Source: Litsea cubeba (taxonomy: Eukaryota > Streptophyta > Magnoliopsida > Laurales > Lauraceae). Taken from it: a DNA stretch of 64,000 nucleotides. The notes beneath the pieces were generated by a model, which saw only the letters and a list, made by a program, of their open reading frames with translations, had not been told where the DNA came from and made no database searches. The position numbers and the translations under genes were made by a program. Position 1 is the first letter of the stretch; the number at the start of each line of letters is the position of its first letter. Location of the stretch: the NCBI GenBank assembly GCA_012931725.1, contig CM022953.1, forward strand, positions 30,015,453-30,079,452, read 5' to 3'. This document shows, in pieces, positions 45,536-58,070 of this stretch.

Positions 45536-47311
45536 GGGTGTTGGAGATTATGAGATTATTTTCTTTTTTGTTTGGTGAATCCATTTCTTTTATCAATGTA
45601 GGTTAATGATCTACTTAAAATTCCTTGTGGACCAGCCTGTTGGTCCTCTTTTTCCATTGGAAATGCAGGTCCAACTATTTTTCATCAGGCTGAGGGGCCC
45701 ACCTTGGATCAGTCTGTGGGACCCTTTTTTGTCCACATGTGGGGCCATCTTTGGTTGCTGATTGGATAAAGGGAATGCAAACCCCTCTCCATCGATGTTT
45801 TACCTGCAAGAAACTAAGTAGATGGTTAGTAACTTTTTTGTTTCTTTTTTTCAATTTTATTATGTTTTATTAGTCCCACGGTGGATACATTTTTTATAGG
45901 GTCAGGTTGGGGTTGCTAGAGTTTCATGGGTAGTGAGGGCGAAGGGAGGTTTTGATTGATCGTAGGTGGACCCCACATAGAAGGTGCTCAACAAACCAAC
46001 GGCTGTCACAGCAGAAAAATTGGCAACCTCTACCACTCTTGATTTGCTGGGCTTTTATTTAGTATAGAGTTGTTTTCTCTAGAAATCATATACTATGATG
46101 CATTGTCACAGCATCCAGACATTGCTTTTTCTGATTTGTGTGAAATGGGGAAAATGATAGCCAGTAGCCCCAATACTGTGTTTGATCAGGTGGTGCCAAT
46201 GTAAATTGATCACGGCCGATGGGCCACACTACAGATGGCCCATGGTCCAATTCCTGTATGCTTTTCTCAGCAAGCGATCACCAGTCAAGACCCTTCAGTT
46301 ACTTCTTACTGGTAAAGGGATCATATCAGCAATGCTATATGGCTACTTTTAGTGAAGAAAACACTTTGTTCTCACCCATATACACAACATTTGTTGGTTG
46401 AGTCTGCTGGGAATAATGGAGAGAATCTGATGGCTACGGGTCATGCAGTTCAATGGTTCGTGCCCACTAGCTCAGTGGCAGAATCCACGGTCCATCGGAC
46501 TCTAAAATCATGCCACAATGACCTCCACAGTGTTTAGTTTTATAGCCTTACTGCTATTATTATTTCCTTATATAGTGTTTTGTAGTTCACTTCCAAGCAG
46601 ATCTAGCCACAAGTTAATCCATTTTTAATAGTCACTCACTCCTGTTCTTAAATCTGATCTACATGGCTGGCGTCTAAAGGCAATAAAAGAAGAACGATTT
46701 TGATCGAATCAAATAAATCCATTCGACTTATACTAGTAGTTCCTAGTTACATAAAGTACATTTTTAAAAATTACATAGAAAGAGCTCTCTTCAAGCAGAG
46801 CTAATTATCTATCTGAATTACAAATTTATCACTGTCCTACATTGATAGCAGAACTCTTAATGCTGTCACCCTAAATGATGATACACAACGGTCCATTATC
46901 ATAATAATAAAAGTTCCAATCCAAAACAGAGCAAAACTGCAAGTTTTAGACACTCAGCAGAAGTCGAATCAAAATGCGGCAAAGTAGAAATCAGTCTCTC
47001 CTGTGTAAATATACTAGAGTGCAGTTTGAGCGTTTGTCGTTATCCTATAAATCTGTTACTTTATTTGTTAATCTTGAGCAGTGCAAGCCCATGTAGGTCC
47101 GTCCCACTGAGATCATTCGACCCCACACCCCCTTCCACATGAATTGATGCGGCTTCAATTTTGCCACAGGTTGTGATTCGTTCTTGAATGAATCACAGTC
47201 CCCCGCTGCTATTCAGCTGGGTGGGGGGAGAGAGAGTTTTAACTCTTCCTGCAGGGGTTAAAAGAGAAAGAAGAAGAAGAAACTTAATAGTTCAATATAA
47301 AATTTGGAGTA
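45536..47311. other. Intergenic
   Basis: No gene recognised; only short frames. It ends in the TATAA target site of the copia element. Confidence 0.5.
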
Positions 47312-47316
47312 TATAA

Positions 47317-47636
47317 TGTTGTGCGCGTGTATGCAGAAACGTGAATCAGCGATCGAACAATCAAGCAACCACACAAGAACAAGCAATCACACACAAGAGA
47401 ATTACGTGGTTCGGCAATCTTGCCTACGTCCACGGGAAAGAAACTCGACTCTCCTTTTAGGTTCAATCTATATGATATGCAGTACAGTCTAATGGGTTAC
47501 ACATTACATCATATATATAATGTTCTCTTTCTTATCCCCCAAGAAACTCTATCTTAGTCAATAAGAAAGTCCCGGTACAATTACCAAAATACCCATAACC
47601 ATGAACCCACTTGGTCTGGACCCACTAGGCCCAACA
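47317..47636 (-). repeat. Copia LTR, left (3' LTR)
   Basis: Starts TGTTGTGCGCGTGTATG, ends GGCCCAACA. Same family as 52654-52976 and 11474-11796. Confidence 0.94.
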
Positions 47637-47653
47637 ATCTCCCCCTCCAGACC
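47637..47653 (-). other. Copia polypurine tract
   Basis: Minus strand GGTCTGGAGGGGGAGAT directly before the LTR. Confidence 0.8.
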
Positions 47654-47681
47654 ATAGGGAAGACGCCTCTGAACCCCCTTA

Positions 47682-50600
47682 CTAGGAGTCCATTCCTGCC
47701 AACTCTGAACACAGCTCCAGCTTTCCCGTAAAAACGACCTTAGTCATCATGTTAGAGGGATTCTTGTCAGTGTGAATCTTTTTCAGCTTCATGAGATTCT
47801 TTTCGATGACCTCACAAATCCAATGGTATCTCACATCAACATGCTTCGTGCGAGCATGGTATGTAGCGTTCTTGCTAAGAACCATAGCACTCTGACTATC
47901 ACAGTAGACTACATACTCTCCTTACTTTAAACCCAGTTCTCGAAAGAAATTCCTCAACCAAACCATCTCCTTCCTGCTTCATTGGCAGCTATGTATTCTG
48001 TTTCGGTTGTAGACAATGCTGTACACTTCTGCAACTTAGACTACCAGGAACTAGCGCCCCCTGCAAAAGTAAATAAGTACCTAAAAGTAGACAACCGACG
48101 ATCAAGATCGCCTACAAAATCAGCATCTGTAAAGCCTTCAAGTACTGGTTTTAAGCCTCCGAAGCACAAGCAAAAATCTGATGTACCTTTCAAATATCTG
48201 AAGATCCACTTCACTGCTTCCCAGGGTTATAAAGAAATCTACTCACTACACCCACTACATGAGCAATGTCTGGCCGTATACACACCATCGCATACATAAG
48301 ACTCCCAACTACTGAGGAGTATGGAACAGACATCATCTGTTCCTTTTCTTCATCTATAGTAGGACATAATCTCTTACTGAGCCTGAAGTGACTGGCCAAA
48401 GGCATGCTAACTGGCTTAGCATCTATCATGTTGAATTTTGCTAGCACCATTTCAACATATTTCTCCTGTGACAACCACAGCTTCTTGGCATTACTGTCAC
48501 GACGTATTTCATTCTCAAAATCTGTCGTGCGGCACCCAAGTCTTTCATGTCAAAAGTCTTTGACATGTCCCTCTTCAACCTGCCAATCATCTTATTATCC
48601 TGTCTAACTATCAACATATCATCTACATATAAAAGAAGGATGATAAATTTTCCATTAACAAACTTACGAACATAAACACAGTTATATGCAGCTGTCCTCC
48701 GGTACCCGTGACTCACAATGAATGAATCAAACTTCTTGTACCATTGCCTCGGCGCTTGTTTCAGCCCGTATCGACTCTTTTTCAACCTGCAAACTAACTG
48801 TTATTTTCCTTCTACCTCAAACCCCTCCGGCTGAGTCATATAGATCTCTTCTTTCAGATCACCGTGAAGAAATGCAGTCTTCACATCCATCTGTTCAAGT
48901 TCAAGGTCCATGCTGGCGACTAGACCCAAGACAACTCTGATAGAAGTCATCTTCACAACTGGAGAGAAGATTTCATCGAAGTCAATACCCTTCATCTGCG
49001 CAAAGCCTTTAACCACTAGCTGTGCTTTGTGCTTTATCAGTTTTCCACTGTCATCTCTCTTCAGCTTAAACACCCATTTGTTCTTCAGAACCTTCTTGCC
49101 TTTTGGAAGTTCCATCAGCTCATAAATATTGTTATTTTTCAAAGAACTCATTTCATCTTGCATAGCCTCCATCCACTCATCTTTATCTGCATGAGTTTTT
49201 GCTTCTGGGTAGCTCCCTGGCTTCCCCTCATCAGTAAGCCCTCATCAGTAAGCAAAATATAATATGCTGCAGGATATCTTGTTGATAGTTGACGCTCTCG
49301 AGTAGACCTCTTAGCCTGAGTTTTCGTGGTTTCTGAATGAGGAGACTGCTCTCCCTGCTCAACAACATGTTCATCTGGCAACCCCTGCGCCTCATCACGA
49401 TCTGAATCGTTTTGTCCACCTTCTCCACCTGTAGTCTACACTGGAGAAGGAGTCGGTGTGAGATCAACAACTCCATCAACAACTTCATTAGACTTTTCAG
49501 TCTTTTCAATATCTCCAAAGAACTGGTCTTCATGAAACACCACATCCCTACTTTTGATAATTTTTCTCTTCTTTGGATTCCATAACCTGTAGCCAAACTC
49601 AGCTCCACCATAGCCAAGAAAAATGCAACATACTGCCTTATCATCCAGTTTTGAACGCTGCTCCTTTGGTACATGTGCAAAAGCCTTGCACCCAAACACC
49701 TTCAAACGAGAATAAGAAACATCTTTACCTATTCATACCCTCTCCTGAAGATCAAAATCCAAACGAACTAAGGGAGACCTGTTAATCAGGTAAACGGCAG
49801 TCAGAATAGCTTCACCCCAAAATGGCTTGGGTAGCTGTGCCACTCTAATCATGCATCTCATCCTTTCAAGAATAGTGCGGTTCATTCTCTCTGCCACACC
49901 ATTGATCTGTGGAGTACCAGGAACTGTTCCTTTATGTCGAATACCATGCTTCGAGCAATAGCCTTTAAACCGGTTAGATGTGTACTCACCACCATTATCT
50001 GTGCGGAGGACATTTCAAGAGCTTTCCTGTTTCTCTTTCAATCATGACATGAAACCGCTGAAATATCTAGAACACCTGATCCTTCGATTTCAATGCATAA
50101 ACCTAGACTTTCCTGGATACATCATCAATAAATGTGATAAAAAACTTATTGCCACCCAATGACTCCACCTCCATGGGACCACAAACATCAGAATATACCA
50201 AATCCAACATATTAGATTTTATCGTTGATGTTTTAGAGAAAGAAACCCTATGTTGTTACCAAATAAGCAATAATCACAAGGGCCAAGGGATGTACCTTTG
50301 GAGTAATTAATCAGATCTTTCTTTGTCAATAACTGCAGTCCTTTCTCACTCATATGTCCAAGTCTCTTAGCCACAGGTTTGGAGAGGATCTGTCTTCAAC
50401 AGCATTCAACACACCTTTGCATAGCTTCACATGTGTCTTGTAGAGCGTATTACACTCCTTCCCTCTACAAAAATAAAAGACCCTTTAGTGAGTTTCCTCC
50501 TGCCATTTCCGAAGTAACTTTCATAACCTGCACGGTCCAATGAAGTTCCGGAAATCATATTTCAACTGCGGATCAGGAATATGTCGCACATCTTTCAGCA

Positions 50601-51643
50601 TCATTGTGCAACCAATATCGGTTTTAATACAAACATCACCGATCCCAACAATATCTGAATGACTTGTGTTGCCCATCTTCACAGTGCCAAAGTCCCCTGC
50701 TTTGTACGTCATGAACATATCCTTAGAAGGAGTAGCATGGTAGGATGCTGCTGTGTCAACAACCCACTCAACCTGATCATCTGCAACACTCTAACATTCT
50801 TCAACTTCACTGGTCAGAATCACTACTTCATTATCCAAAGTAGCTGTAGTATTAGTGTCATTCTTCTTCTCATTGTTGGCTTCTTTCTTTTCCTTCAAGA
50901 CAAAGCAATTCTTCTTAATGTGTCCCTCCATGCTACAATGATAGCATTTTTCAGACTTTTTCTTAGTCTGTGATCCACCTCTTGACTTGCCACGACCCCC
51001 CTTTGGCCCCCTACTCTTACTCATCCCCCTTTTCTCAGTAACAAAGGCTTGTACATTATCTGTCCCTGCAGTTTTTTTTTTCTTATTTCTTCATTTAACA
51101 AGCTGCTAGTAACCTGACTCATTGATAACACACCATCTGGAGTAGAGTTGCTTACGGAAACTACCAATGTCTCCCATATATCTGGCAAAGAACTTAGAAG
51201 AAATAAAGCTTACATCTCATCATCAAGGACCATCTTCATTGTATCCAGCTCATTCACAATGCATTGGAAGTCATTTATGTGATCTTCAATTTTACCACCC
51301 TCATTGAGTTTCATGTTCACAAGCTTTCTAATCAGAAAAGTTTTGTTCACGGCAGTTTTCTTCTCATATCTTTCTTCTAACTTCTTCCAAAGGGTTCTCG
51401 CATTGGTTTCATTAGACATGTGATGAAATATGATGTTATCCACCCACTGTCTGATCTGACCAATGGTCTTCTATGCATCTTTTTTCAATCTGGATCAGAC
51501 ATCTCCTTTGGTCGGGCATTATCCCCCTCAATGGGATCATAGAGGTCTTTGCAATAGAGGATATCCTCCATTTTAGGTTTCCAAATCAACCAATTGGTAT
51601 GGTTGAGTTTGATCATGGTAGTGTTCACAGTATTGTTCTCCAT
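47682..51643 (-). pseudogene. Copia gag-pol polyprotein, multiple stops and frameshifts
   Basis: Gag starts at 51643 (MENNTVN, then HTNWLIWKPKMEDILYCKDL). A zinc knuckle CYHCSMEGHIKKNC lies near 50955-50915, and the protease VDTAAS near 50755. Integrase is badly broken, but DNGGEYTSN near 49995 and the C-terminal GYRLWNPKKRKI (about 49600-49540) remain. RT has KARLV-type KAQLVVKGF, LEQMDVKTAFLHG (about 48890) and the YVDDM box (about 48620). RNase H ends with DSQSAMVLSK and a stop at about 47682. Stops and shifts occur in every domain, so the element is dead as an autonomous unit. Confidence 0.92.
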
Positions 51644-52639
51644 CTTAATTGAATAATCAAGAAAAACAAACAACTTTCACTAACCTCAATTTCTGCACCA
51701 GTCTGAAGATCTCGTCACCACGAGCACGCTGGAAGAAACGGATCTGAAATCCGACTCTGGATGGCTCCGATATCGTAAAAACTGTTTTCTGCGCTCCGAG
51801 TAGTCAAAGTTTTCTGTTGACCGTCAAACTACCAATCTTCTTCCACAGTTACATAGATCTGCACGCAACGAGTCTGCAGGCACAAACGGATCTTCGATCA
51901 GACACCAGATGATCAAGATATAGAAGAAACAATTCTCAGCCGTCAATTTGGTCAAAACTACTATTGACCGTACTGTTCGCTGATGTGGCGCTGACGTCAG
52001 CGTCTGTTGGAATGGGCTTCTTGCAAAATGGGTCAAGTCAGAATCGACTCGAACTGAACCTGACCTGGTCTTGGCTGTGGGCTGGGCTTTCTGCAGCAAC
52101 ACGGGTCAAGTCAGAACCAACCCGAACCCAACCCGGAACTGAACCCAATAAACCTGGGTTGTCTTCTTTCTTCGTCTGGTTCTGTAATGAGAAACGATGG
52201 AAGCGCTGTGGGAGTCTTCTTCCTCCCCGGCGATGGCGCAGCGTAAACGACATGGCAGCGGTCGACGACGATCAGAATGAGTCTGGTGACGGGCGGCAAC
52301 GTTTTCAGTTCCGATGCAGCAGTGAACGACGACCCTTCTTCTCTAGCGGGGTTACGGCTACAACGAGAACCGGCAGCTGCAAATAGTCCCGAATCCTCTG
52401 CTCTCGGAATTTCTTTGAGAAACTCAATCCACGTGACCCAGCAGAGATCGAAAAACAATCTCTCTCTCTCTCTCTCTCCGATCTTCTCTGTAATTGATCG
52501 TGTGGCCCAAACAAAGATCTGAACCGATCTATGTTGCTTTCCTGCAACGAACAACAGCGTGTAGAAATCCGGATCAAATCCTTGATCCGATCTGTCGAGT
52601 CGATCGCTACGCCACACAATCCAACCCTAGTAAACCTAG
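51644..52639 (-). other. Copia 5' leader, about 1 kb
   Basis: Lies between primer site and gag on the minus strand. It has a (GA)9-like run (52457-52477) and GC-rich short frames in several phases, none with a known domain. Long for a copia leader; a captured host fragment is possible but not shown. Confidence 0.55.
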
Positions 52640-52651
52640 GCTCTGATATCA
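52640..52651 (-). other. Copia primer-binding site
   Basis: Minus strand TGATATCAGAGC, one mismatch to the Met-tRNA complement TGGTATCAGAGC, 2 bp from the LTR. Confidence 0.85.
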
Positions 52652-52653
52652 CT

Positions 52654-52976
52654 TGTTGTGCGCGTGTATGCGGAAACGTGAATCAGCAATCGAACGAACA
52701 ATCAACCACACAAGAACAAGCAATCACACACAAGAGAATTACGTGATTCGACAATCTTGCCTACGTCCACGGGAAAGAAACTCGACTCTCCTTTTAGGTT
52801 CACTGTGTATGATATGCAGTACAGTCTCATGGGTTACACATTACATCATATATATAATGTTCTCTTTCTTATCCCCAAGAAACCCTATCTTAGTCAATAA
52901 GAAAGTCTCGGTATAATTACCAAAATACCCATAACCATGAACGTACCCACTTGGTCTGGACCCACTAGGCCCAACA
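52654..52976 (-). repeat. Copia LTR, right (5' LTR)
   Basis: TGTTGTGCG...CCCAACA, followed by TATAA. A few substitutions and small indels separate it from the left LTR. Confidence 0.94.
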
Positions 52977-52981
52977 TATAA

Positions 52982-54022
52982 TAGAAAAGCTCATGTTATT
53001 AATAGGGCAGCTATATTAATGTCCTAACTCCTAAACCAGTTTTAAATTAGTTTGTTTGTTTGCATTGAAATACATAGGATTTGTTTTTTGAAGCAGTTAA
53101 AAATGAAGATTAAAGGTGAATTTTCAAAACTGAGCATCAAATAATCTTTTTTTTTTATGAAAATAAAATTAATGAAAGATGGAAAATGAATACCTAGCCC
53201 TTGGTCTTCATTTTTAACAGCATAAAAAAATTTCAAAAATGCAAACAGTCCCAAAGTTTCAAAGTATTTGTGTGGTCACAAATAAATGAGATTTCTTGCA
53301 ATTACTTGTAACCCTTGATTATTGGAATTCTGCTCTGCAATTGGGAAGATGATCAGCTTCATTCATGTGATAGATAAATCCTGTCGGAGAAAAAAAAAAA
53401 AAAAACTAATCTTACTAGCTGTAATTTAAGTTTGAAAGACCCTCCCTAAGGCCCAGTCAAGACAAACTCAACAATAAGAATAAAAATTGGAATCATGAAG
53501 AAGAAGTCTTCAATTGCCATATTTACGTTTCATGGATATTAAATAGTGAAAATATCCGAGATGGACAACTATGAGGATGAAGTTTGAAAATGTGGAGCCC
53601 TCATTGAGATCAAACATGTCCTTTTATCAGATGGTCGACACTGTACAAGATCATCATATTCAAACATCCAACCATTATAAGTTTCTTAAATGGAGTGTCC
53701 TCATGGGCCAGGCCTGCCTGAGACTGCAAGGATCTAATTTTGGGTTGTGATTTATGGACTCCTGGGCTATGGGCTTAAGCCAGGCCTACTTTTTGGCATA
53801 TAATCGAATGGCGCGGGCTTCTACCTTACATGCCAAAGCCTGACCTGGCTCCACATTCTTAGCACAAATTAAGACCATGAGTGAATATGTTTCAGCAAAT
53901 GGGATGAGTATAGGCCCGACTTTCTTCCCCATGAGTTGTATATTAGGCCCAAAAAACCTAACAGTCGACAGTGGAGGGTTTGACGGGCTTCACCATGGCC
54001 TGTTAAAATAATTAAGAAAGCC
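52982..54022. other. Intergenic
   Basis: AT-rich, with an A run at about 53390-53405. No gene recognised. Confidence 0.5.
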
Positions 54023-54025
54023 TTT

Positions 54026-54828
54026 GGGCACGTTTGGTAACCGGAGAGGAATTTGCAGGATTTAGGATTCCTCTCTTCCAAGGGAGAAGTGAAATTTTTG
54101 CCAAGGATTTGCATAGCTAAAGATTCCTTGCATTCCACATTTGGTTGTTAGTGTGGAGACACCGAGGATTTCTGGTGTTGAACACCAAAATCCGTGGATA
54201 ATAAACAACCCACCTATTCATTTCAACCTTATATCCAATCTTTTCTAGAATTATTTTAATAGTAACGGCAGTATGTCTTTCTTCAGGGCGTCTATACTCA
54301 TAGGTCTTCTCCTTTCTGGATTTTTTTCAACTTATAAATTTTTAAGTACTATAAAAATGTTGTTTATCACTTACGTAGCTTAAAATCATTTCAAACCGGA
54401 ATCCTGATATTAAATTTTAATAAATCTTGAGAATTTTCATCTTATCTTTTCATTTTTACTTTGATCTATTTATCTCTCCAAACATCCAATCTACCATAAC
54501 AATATGTGAGTTTGCGGGAGAGGTCGAGACGATAGGGAGTGGGGATGGGATTTTGGCTTTTACACCCGTGGGATTTTGGCTTTTACACCCACCCCTTTTG
54601 TACGCAGGATTTGCATGAGTGGGGGTGGGATTTTGGCTTTTACACCCACCCCTTTTGTACGCAGGATTTGCATATCCGATAGGGGTTGATCGGATCCCAA
54701 AATCATATCAATCACGGATTTTAGGCGCAAAAAGACAACGATGATTTGCGGCTTCCAAACTTGGATATAGCATACAAGATTGGAAAGAGAAAATCTTTTC
54801 TTCTCGGATTTTGTTACCAAACGTGCCC
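54026..54828. mobile_element. MITE-like element with 16-bp perfect inverted ends
   Basis: Starts GGGCACGTTTGGTAAC and ends with its exact inverse; TTT flanks both sides. The GGGC..GTTTGGT terminus and a 3-bp duplication suit the PIF/Harbinger-Tourist group, though TTT is not the usual TTA. It carries a minisatellite (54541-54680) and no gene. Confidence 0.8.
54541..54680. repeat. Minisatellite within the MITE
   Basis: GGGATTTTGGCTTTTACACC occurs three times; the two longer copies share a further CACCCCTTTTGTACGCAGGA stretch and a GATTTGCAT end, with a period of about 61 bp. Confidence 0.85.
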
Positions 54829-54831
54829 TTT

Positions 54832-56164
54832 GTGTTCCAATATTTGGTGATGTGGGAGATACTATTGTCTTCTTGTCTGTGTTGTAAGATGTGAGGATTA
54901 GGATGGTTAATCTTATCCAATTTGAATGGTAGTTGGATGCTCATGCATAAACCAGGAACTGGTCACACTAGCCTGAGTCCCGAGTTTAGTTTCTCAGTTT
55001 TTGAACTATGGTGCTCAACATGGAACGAGACAATGTGTTTTAGAGTTCAAGTCCATTAAAGTCTGGGGTCCAAGCCGCCCTATTTACAGACGCACAGCAC
55101 AAGAAATTCATTCGAGTCCAGCCCAACCCAGCTAAAAGTGAGCTCAGATTAGGTCTAACTACATTAACAATGAACAGCCCTGGCAAAAAACCTGCCCAAG
55201 GTCTCATAAAGCTAAAAGATGTTAAAGCTTTGTTGAGAAAAAAAAGTGATCTGGAAACCACTCAATCTCACATGATGTTCGAGATTAGAAAAATAAGACC
55301 ATTTTGCAGTAAGAGTGTGGGGTCAGGATTTCTATGGGTAGTAGTTAAGGCAGCCCAGTTATGGCATTCCATTTTTTCTGGAGTGTATGAAGTCATGTTT
55401 GTATGATTATGAGAACATTGGCTGGTCTCTTGTATGTACCAGCGGCATTAGGCTCCCGAAAACCTGCCAGTGATACCAGACTCAGTTCTGCCAATGAGTT
55501 CTAGCAGTTGTATAATGGCACAATGCAGCATAATCAGTTTTTTAGATTAAAAAATGGTACACTTACTTTGGAAATGACCTGGTGCTCATGACCCATAAAA
55601 AGGATTTCACTTTGGGTAGATCCCATCACAGCTGAACAAAATAGACAACGATGGAAAATGGTGAAACACGAAGAAATGAAAGAAATTGGGGCTCACTTCT
55701 CATAACCTTTCTCAATGTTAAATCTTTTGGAAGGAGGATTCAGACCCATACTGAACTTGTGATGTGGTTTTTAACATTGAATTATTCCCCTTCACCACAT
55801 TTTCAAGTTTGACAGTGTACACATCTCAACTCGTAAGCCCATTATTTTTTATTGTGGCAACTGTTTCTATGTAATTCTGTTCCCACCAATGAATGGAAGG
55901 TTTAATAGGACGGGCTTGGGCATCAGTTTTATGTTCAGTTCTATCCAACACATTTCTCAAACCAAAAGAACGTAACTGTAACCGAAATCTCAACATTGAA
56001 ACTAATGACTAGCCCACCATGTTTCTAATCTGGTATACTGCATTATGTGAATGTGGAAAACGAAGGAATCCTAAGATCCCTACAGGCTACAACAGATATA
56101 AATACAGTACTAGAACAGATCTGCAGAGTGAAATGCAAATAATACTAACTGTATCCATCTCTCC
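54832..56164. other. Intergenic and 3' end of the GRAS gene
   Basis: Short frames without domains. The minus-strand 3'UTR of the GRAS gene should lie in the last few hundred bases before 56164; the polyadenylation site is not obvious. Confidence 0.5.
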
Positions 56165-57904
56165 TCAATGCCATGCTGAAGCTGATACCAAATTCCTACT
56201 CTTCCATCCCAACAACATAGCTCCATCTTGCTCTACCAAAGCATAGTTACTAGAGTAACATCCCAATAGGGACTTTATCACTGAATTGACATAGGAACTC
56301 AATGGGTATGGCCGGAAACCTGCCATTATCATCCTTGACCTCCACTTACCAAGCAGCTCATGCCGTTCGACCCTGTTCGTCCCCTCACAAGCAATGATAT
56401 TCACAATATCCTTTGCCAGACACTGCTGCTCAACATTGATCCTCTCCTTGCTCTCCCTAGGCAGAGTGACGTCGATTGACTCAAACATGGCTGAGTAGTA
56501 ATCCAACGTCTCCACAAACCTCATCAGAAACGGGGTTGTATTTGTGTTGGACTCCTGCTCGACCAATGTGGTTACCTTCGGTGACAGTGATTTCACCATC
56601 CGTAACAACCCATCACGAGGGTTGTTGACATCAACACTCTCATCAGGAGTGTGGTGGAGCTGCAATGGGAAGTTCACGGCGAGCGCTTCGCCAGGCCGCA
56701 CATCCAGCATCTCACGTGTCACATCCGGGCAATAAACAGGAATTGGATGGAACTCAAGTGGGATGTTGAACTTTCCAGAAATTGCAGCGAGTCGCTTCCC
56801 AATGGACTGTAATCCATCCCCTCGGGCATAGTGTGAGACTGGGTCATCAATCCCAGTGATCCGCACATGGGGTGGACGACCCGGCCTTGCTGCCAATGCC
56901 TGTATGAGAGTGACCCATTGGGTACCCTGACCAATCTGGAAGTCAATGATGTGTATCCGGTCCTCATTTCGAATTGCTTCAGCTATCGCTCCATTGGCTG
57001 CCATGTAACCAAACTTCAAGTATGGGCAAATGTCATAGAGAATGCGCATATAAGAAAGCAAGTCATCGCTTGCAGGCTCTCGGCACCTCAGAGCCTGGTA
57101 GATATTGCTACCCGAAGCTTCCTTTCTAGCCACCAAAGATTCTAACATGTATGCACCAAGACGCTGAATGGGCTCTCCGCTGATGGAGACGGCACTCCTT
57201 GCCTCTTGACTTAACTTTTCAAAATCGGCCATCCTGTTTTCAAAAAGAGCCCTTGCGCATTCAGTCAGCAACTGTTTTATATTAACTGGTGGCATATCTG
57301 GTAAGTGGATGGCAGACATTCTTTGACGCTTATCCTGCTGATTACCACCATTGCCCATCTGACGACCAGCAATGTGGGGCTGATGTTGAACCATCAAGGC
57401 ATTTTGTTGATGGGAACCAGGTACGTGCCAGGCCCTTGATCGCTGTTTTGAAGTTTCTGGCTGCTGAATTTCATCAAATGCTGAGCTGGGCGTGCTCGCT
57501 TCATCAGTGTCTGGGCCCATAAGATCTGACTCCAGCTTTTGGAGGGCGTTCCTCATGCTGTAAATCGTGAAGTTTTCAGATGAATCCCCAACCAAATGAA
57601 TCTCTGGAAGGTTGGAAGGGGATCTTTGGAATGAACTGTCTATCTCTAATGAGAAGTTGTGCGAAGGGCTGATACCAGAGACGTTCTCCGTCGTGGAGCT
57701 GTAATGCTCCTGACTGTTACTTAATGTAGTAGAGAACGTGTCATAATCACAGTGGGCGGAAAGCGGAGAATCCGGTGAGCACCTTGATTCAAATTTTGTG
57801 TGGCCGAGAGTCCACCCCGAATGAGGAAGAGTATGAGCAGGAATATTTTCACAAGATACCTCAATGCCAGGAAAACTGTACCCAAAAATCTGATGTGAAT
57901 CCAT
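56165..57904 (-). CDS. GRAS-family transcription regulator, PAT1 subfamily
   Basis: A single-exon frame of 579 residues, normal for PAT1/SCL13/CIGR-type GRAS proteins. The N-terminal 200 residues are Ser/Gln-rich and contain RNALQKLESDLMGPDTDE (118-135), the short acidic 'ELE..LMGPD' motif of this subfamily. The GRAS domain spans about 206-579. It includes LLTECARALFENR (leucine heptad I), IHIIDFQIGQGTQW (VHIID, 317-330), leucine heptad II (to about 440), TLVEQESNTNT with the PFYRE region (446-500), RVERHELLGKW (511-521) and the SAW end (LLGWKSR, SASAWH). No break is seen. Family members act in phytochrome-A, gibberellin and defence signalling as co-regulators. Which one this is cannot be settled without phylogeny. 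Confidence 0.96.
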   Translation of the reverse strand: MDSHQIFGYSFPGIEVSCENIPAHTLPHSGWTLGHTKFESRCSPDSPLSAHCDYDTFSTTLSNSQEHYSSTTENVSGISPSHNFSLEIDSSFQRSPSNLPEIHLVGDSSENFTIYSMRNALQKLESDLMGPDTDEASTPSSAFDEIQQPETSKQRSRAWHVPGSHQQNALMVQHQPHIAGRQMGNGGNQQDKRQRMSAIHLPDMPPVNIKQLLTECARALFENRMADFEKLSQEARSAVSISGEPIQRLGAYMLESLVARKEASGSNIYQALRCREPASDDLLSYMRILYDICPYLKFGYMAANGAIAEAIRNEDRIHIIDFQIGQGTQWVTLIQALAARPGRPPHVRITGIDDPVSHYARGDGLQSIGKRLAAISGKFNIPLEFHPIPVYCPDVTREMLDVRPGEALAVNFPLQLHHTPDESVDVNNPRDGLLRMVKSLSPKVTTLVEQESNTNTTPFLMRFVETLDYYSAMFESIDVTLPRESKERINVEQQCLAKDIVNIIACEGTNRVERHELLGKWRSRMIMAGFRPYPLSSYVNSVIKSLLGCYSSNYALVEQDGAMLLGWKSRNLVSASAWH

Positions 57905-57984
57905 ACTAAGGCAACAACATAGATAGCACGTGACAGTTCTGTAAGGTTTATGAAAGGCTTTAACTCAATCACTTGAATGAAAAG

Positions 57985-58049
57985 CTAGAGGCAGTTATGT
58001 TCTCCCATAAGGAATAAAATTAATGGCCTTTTCCCAGAAAAGATTGCAT
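57985..58049 (-). other. Two tiny uORFs in the GRAS leader
   Basis: If the leader exon starts at 58070, it contains two complete upstream frames: 58049-58020 (9 codons plus stop) and 58008-57985 (7 codons plus stop). They could damp translation of the GRAS protein. Confidence 0.5.
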
Positions 58050-58070
58050 TCAACTTGTGCTAAGAGACAC

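Larger units (their letters stand above)
47317..52976 (-). mobile_element. Full-length Ty1/copia retrotransposon, decayed
   Basis: 5,660 bp with LTRs at both ends (320 and 323 bp) and the duplication TATAA (47312-47316 and 52977-52981). Primer site at the right and purine tract at the left show minus-strand orientation. The gene order gag, protease, integrase, RT, RNase H is that of copia elements. About 1 kb of leader lies between the 5' LTR and gag. Confidence 0.95.
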
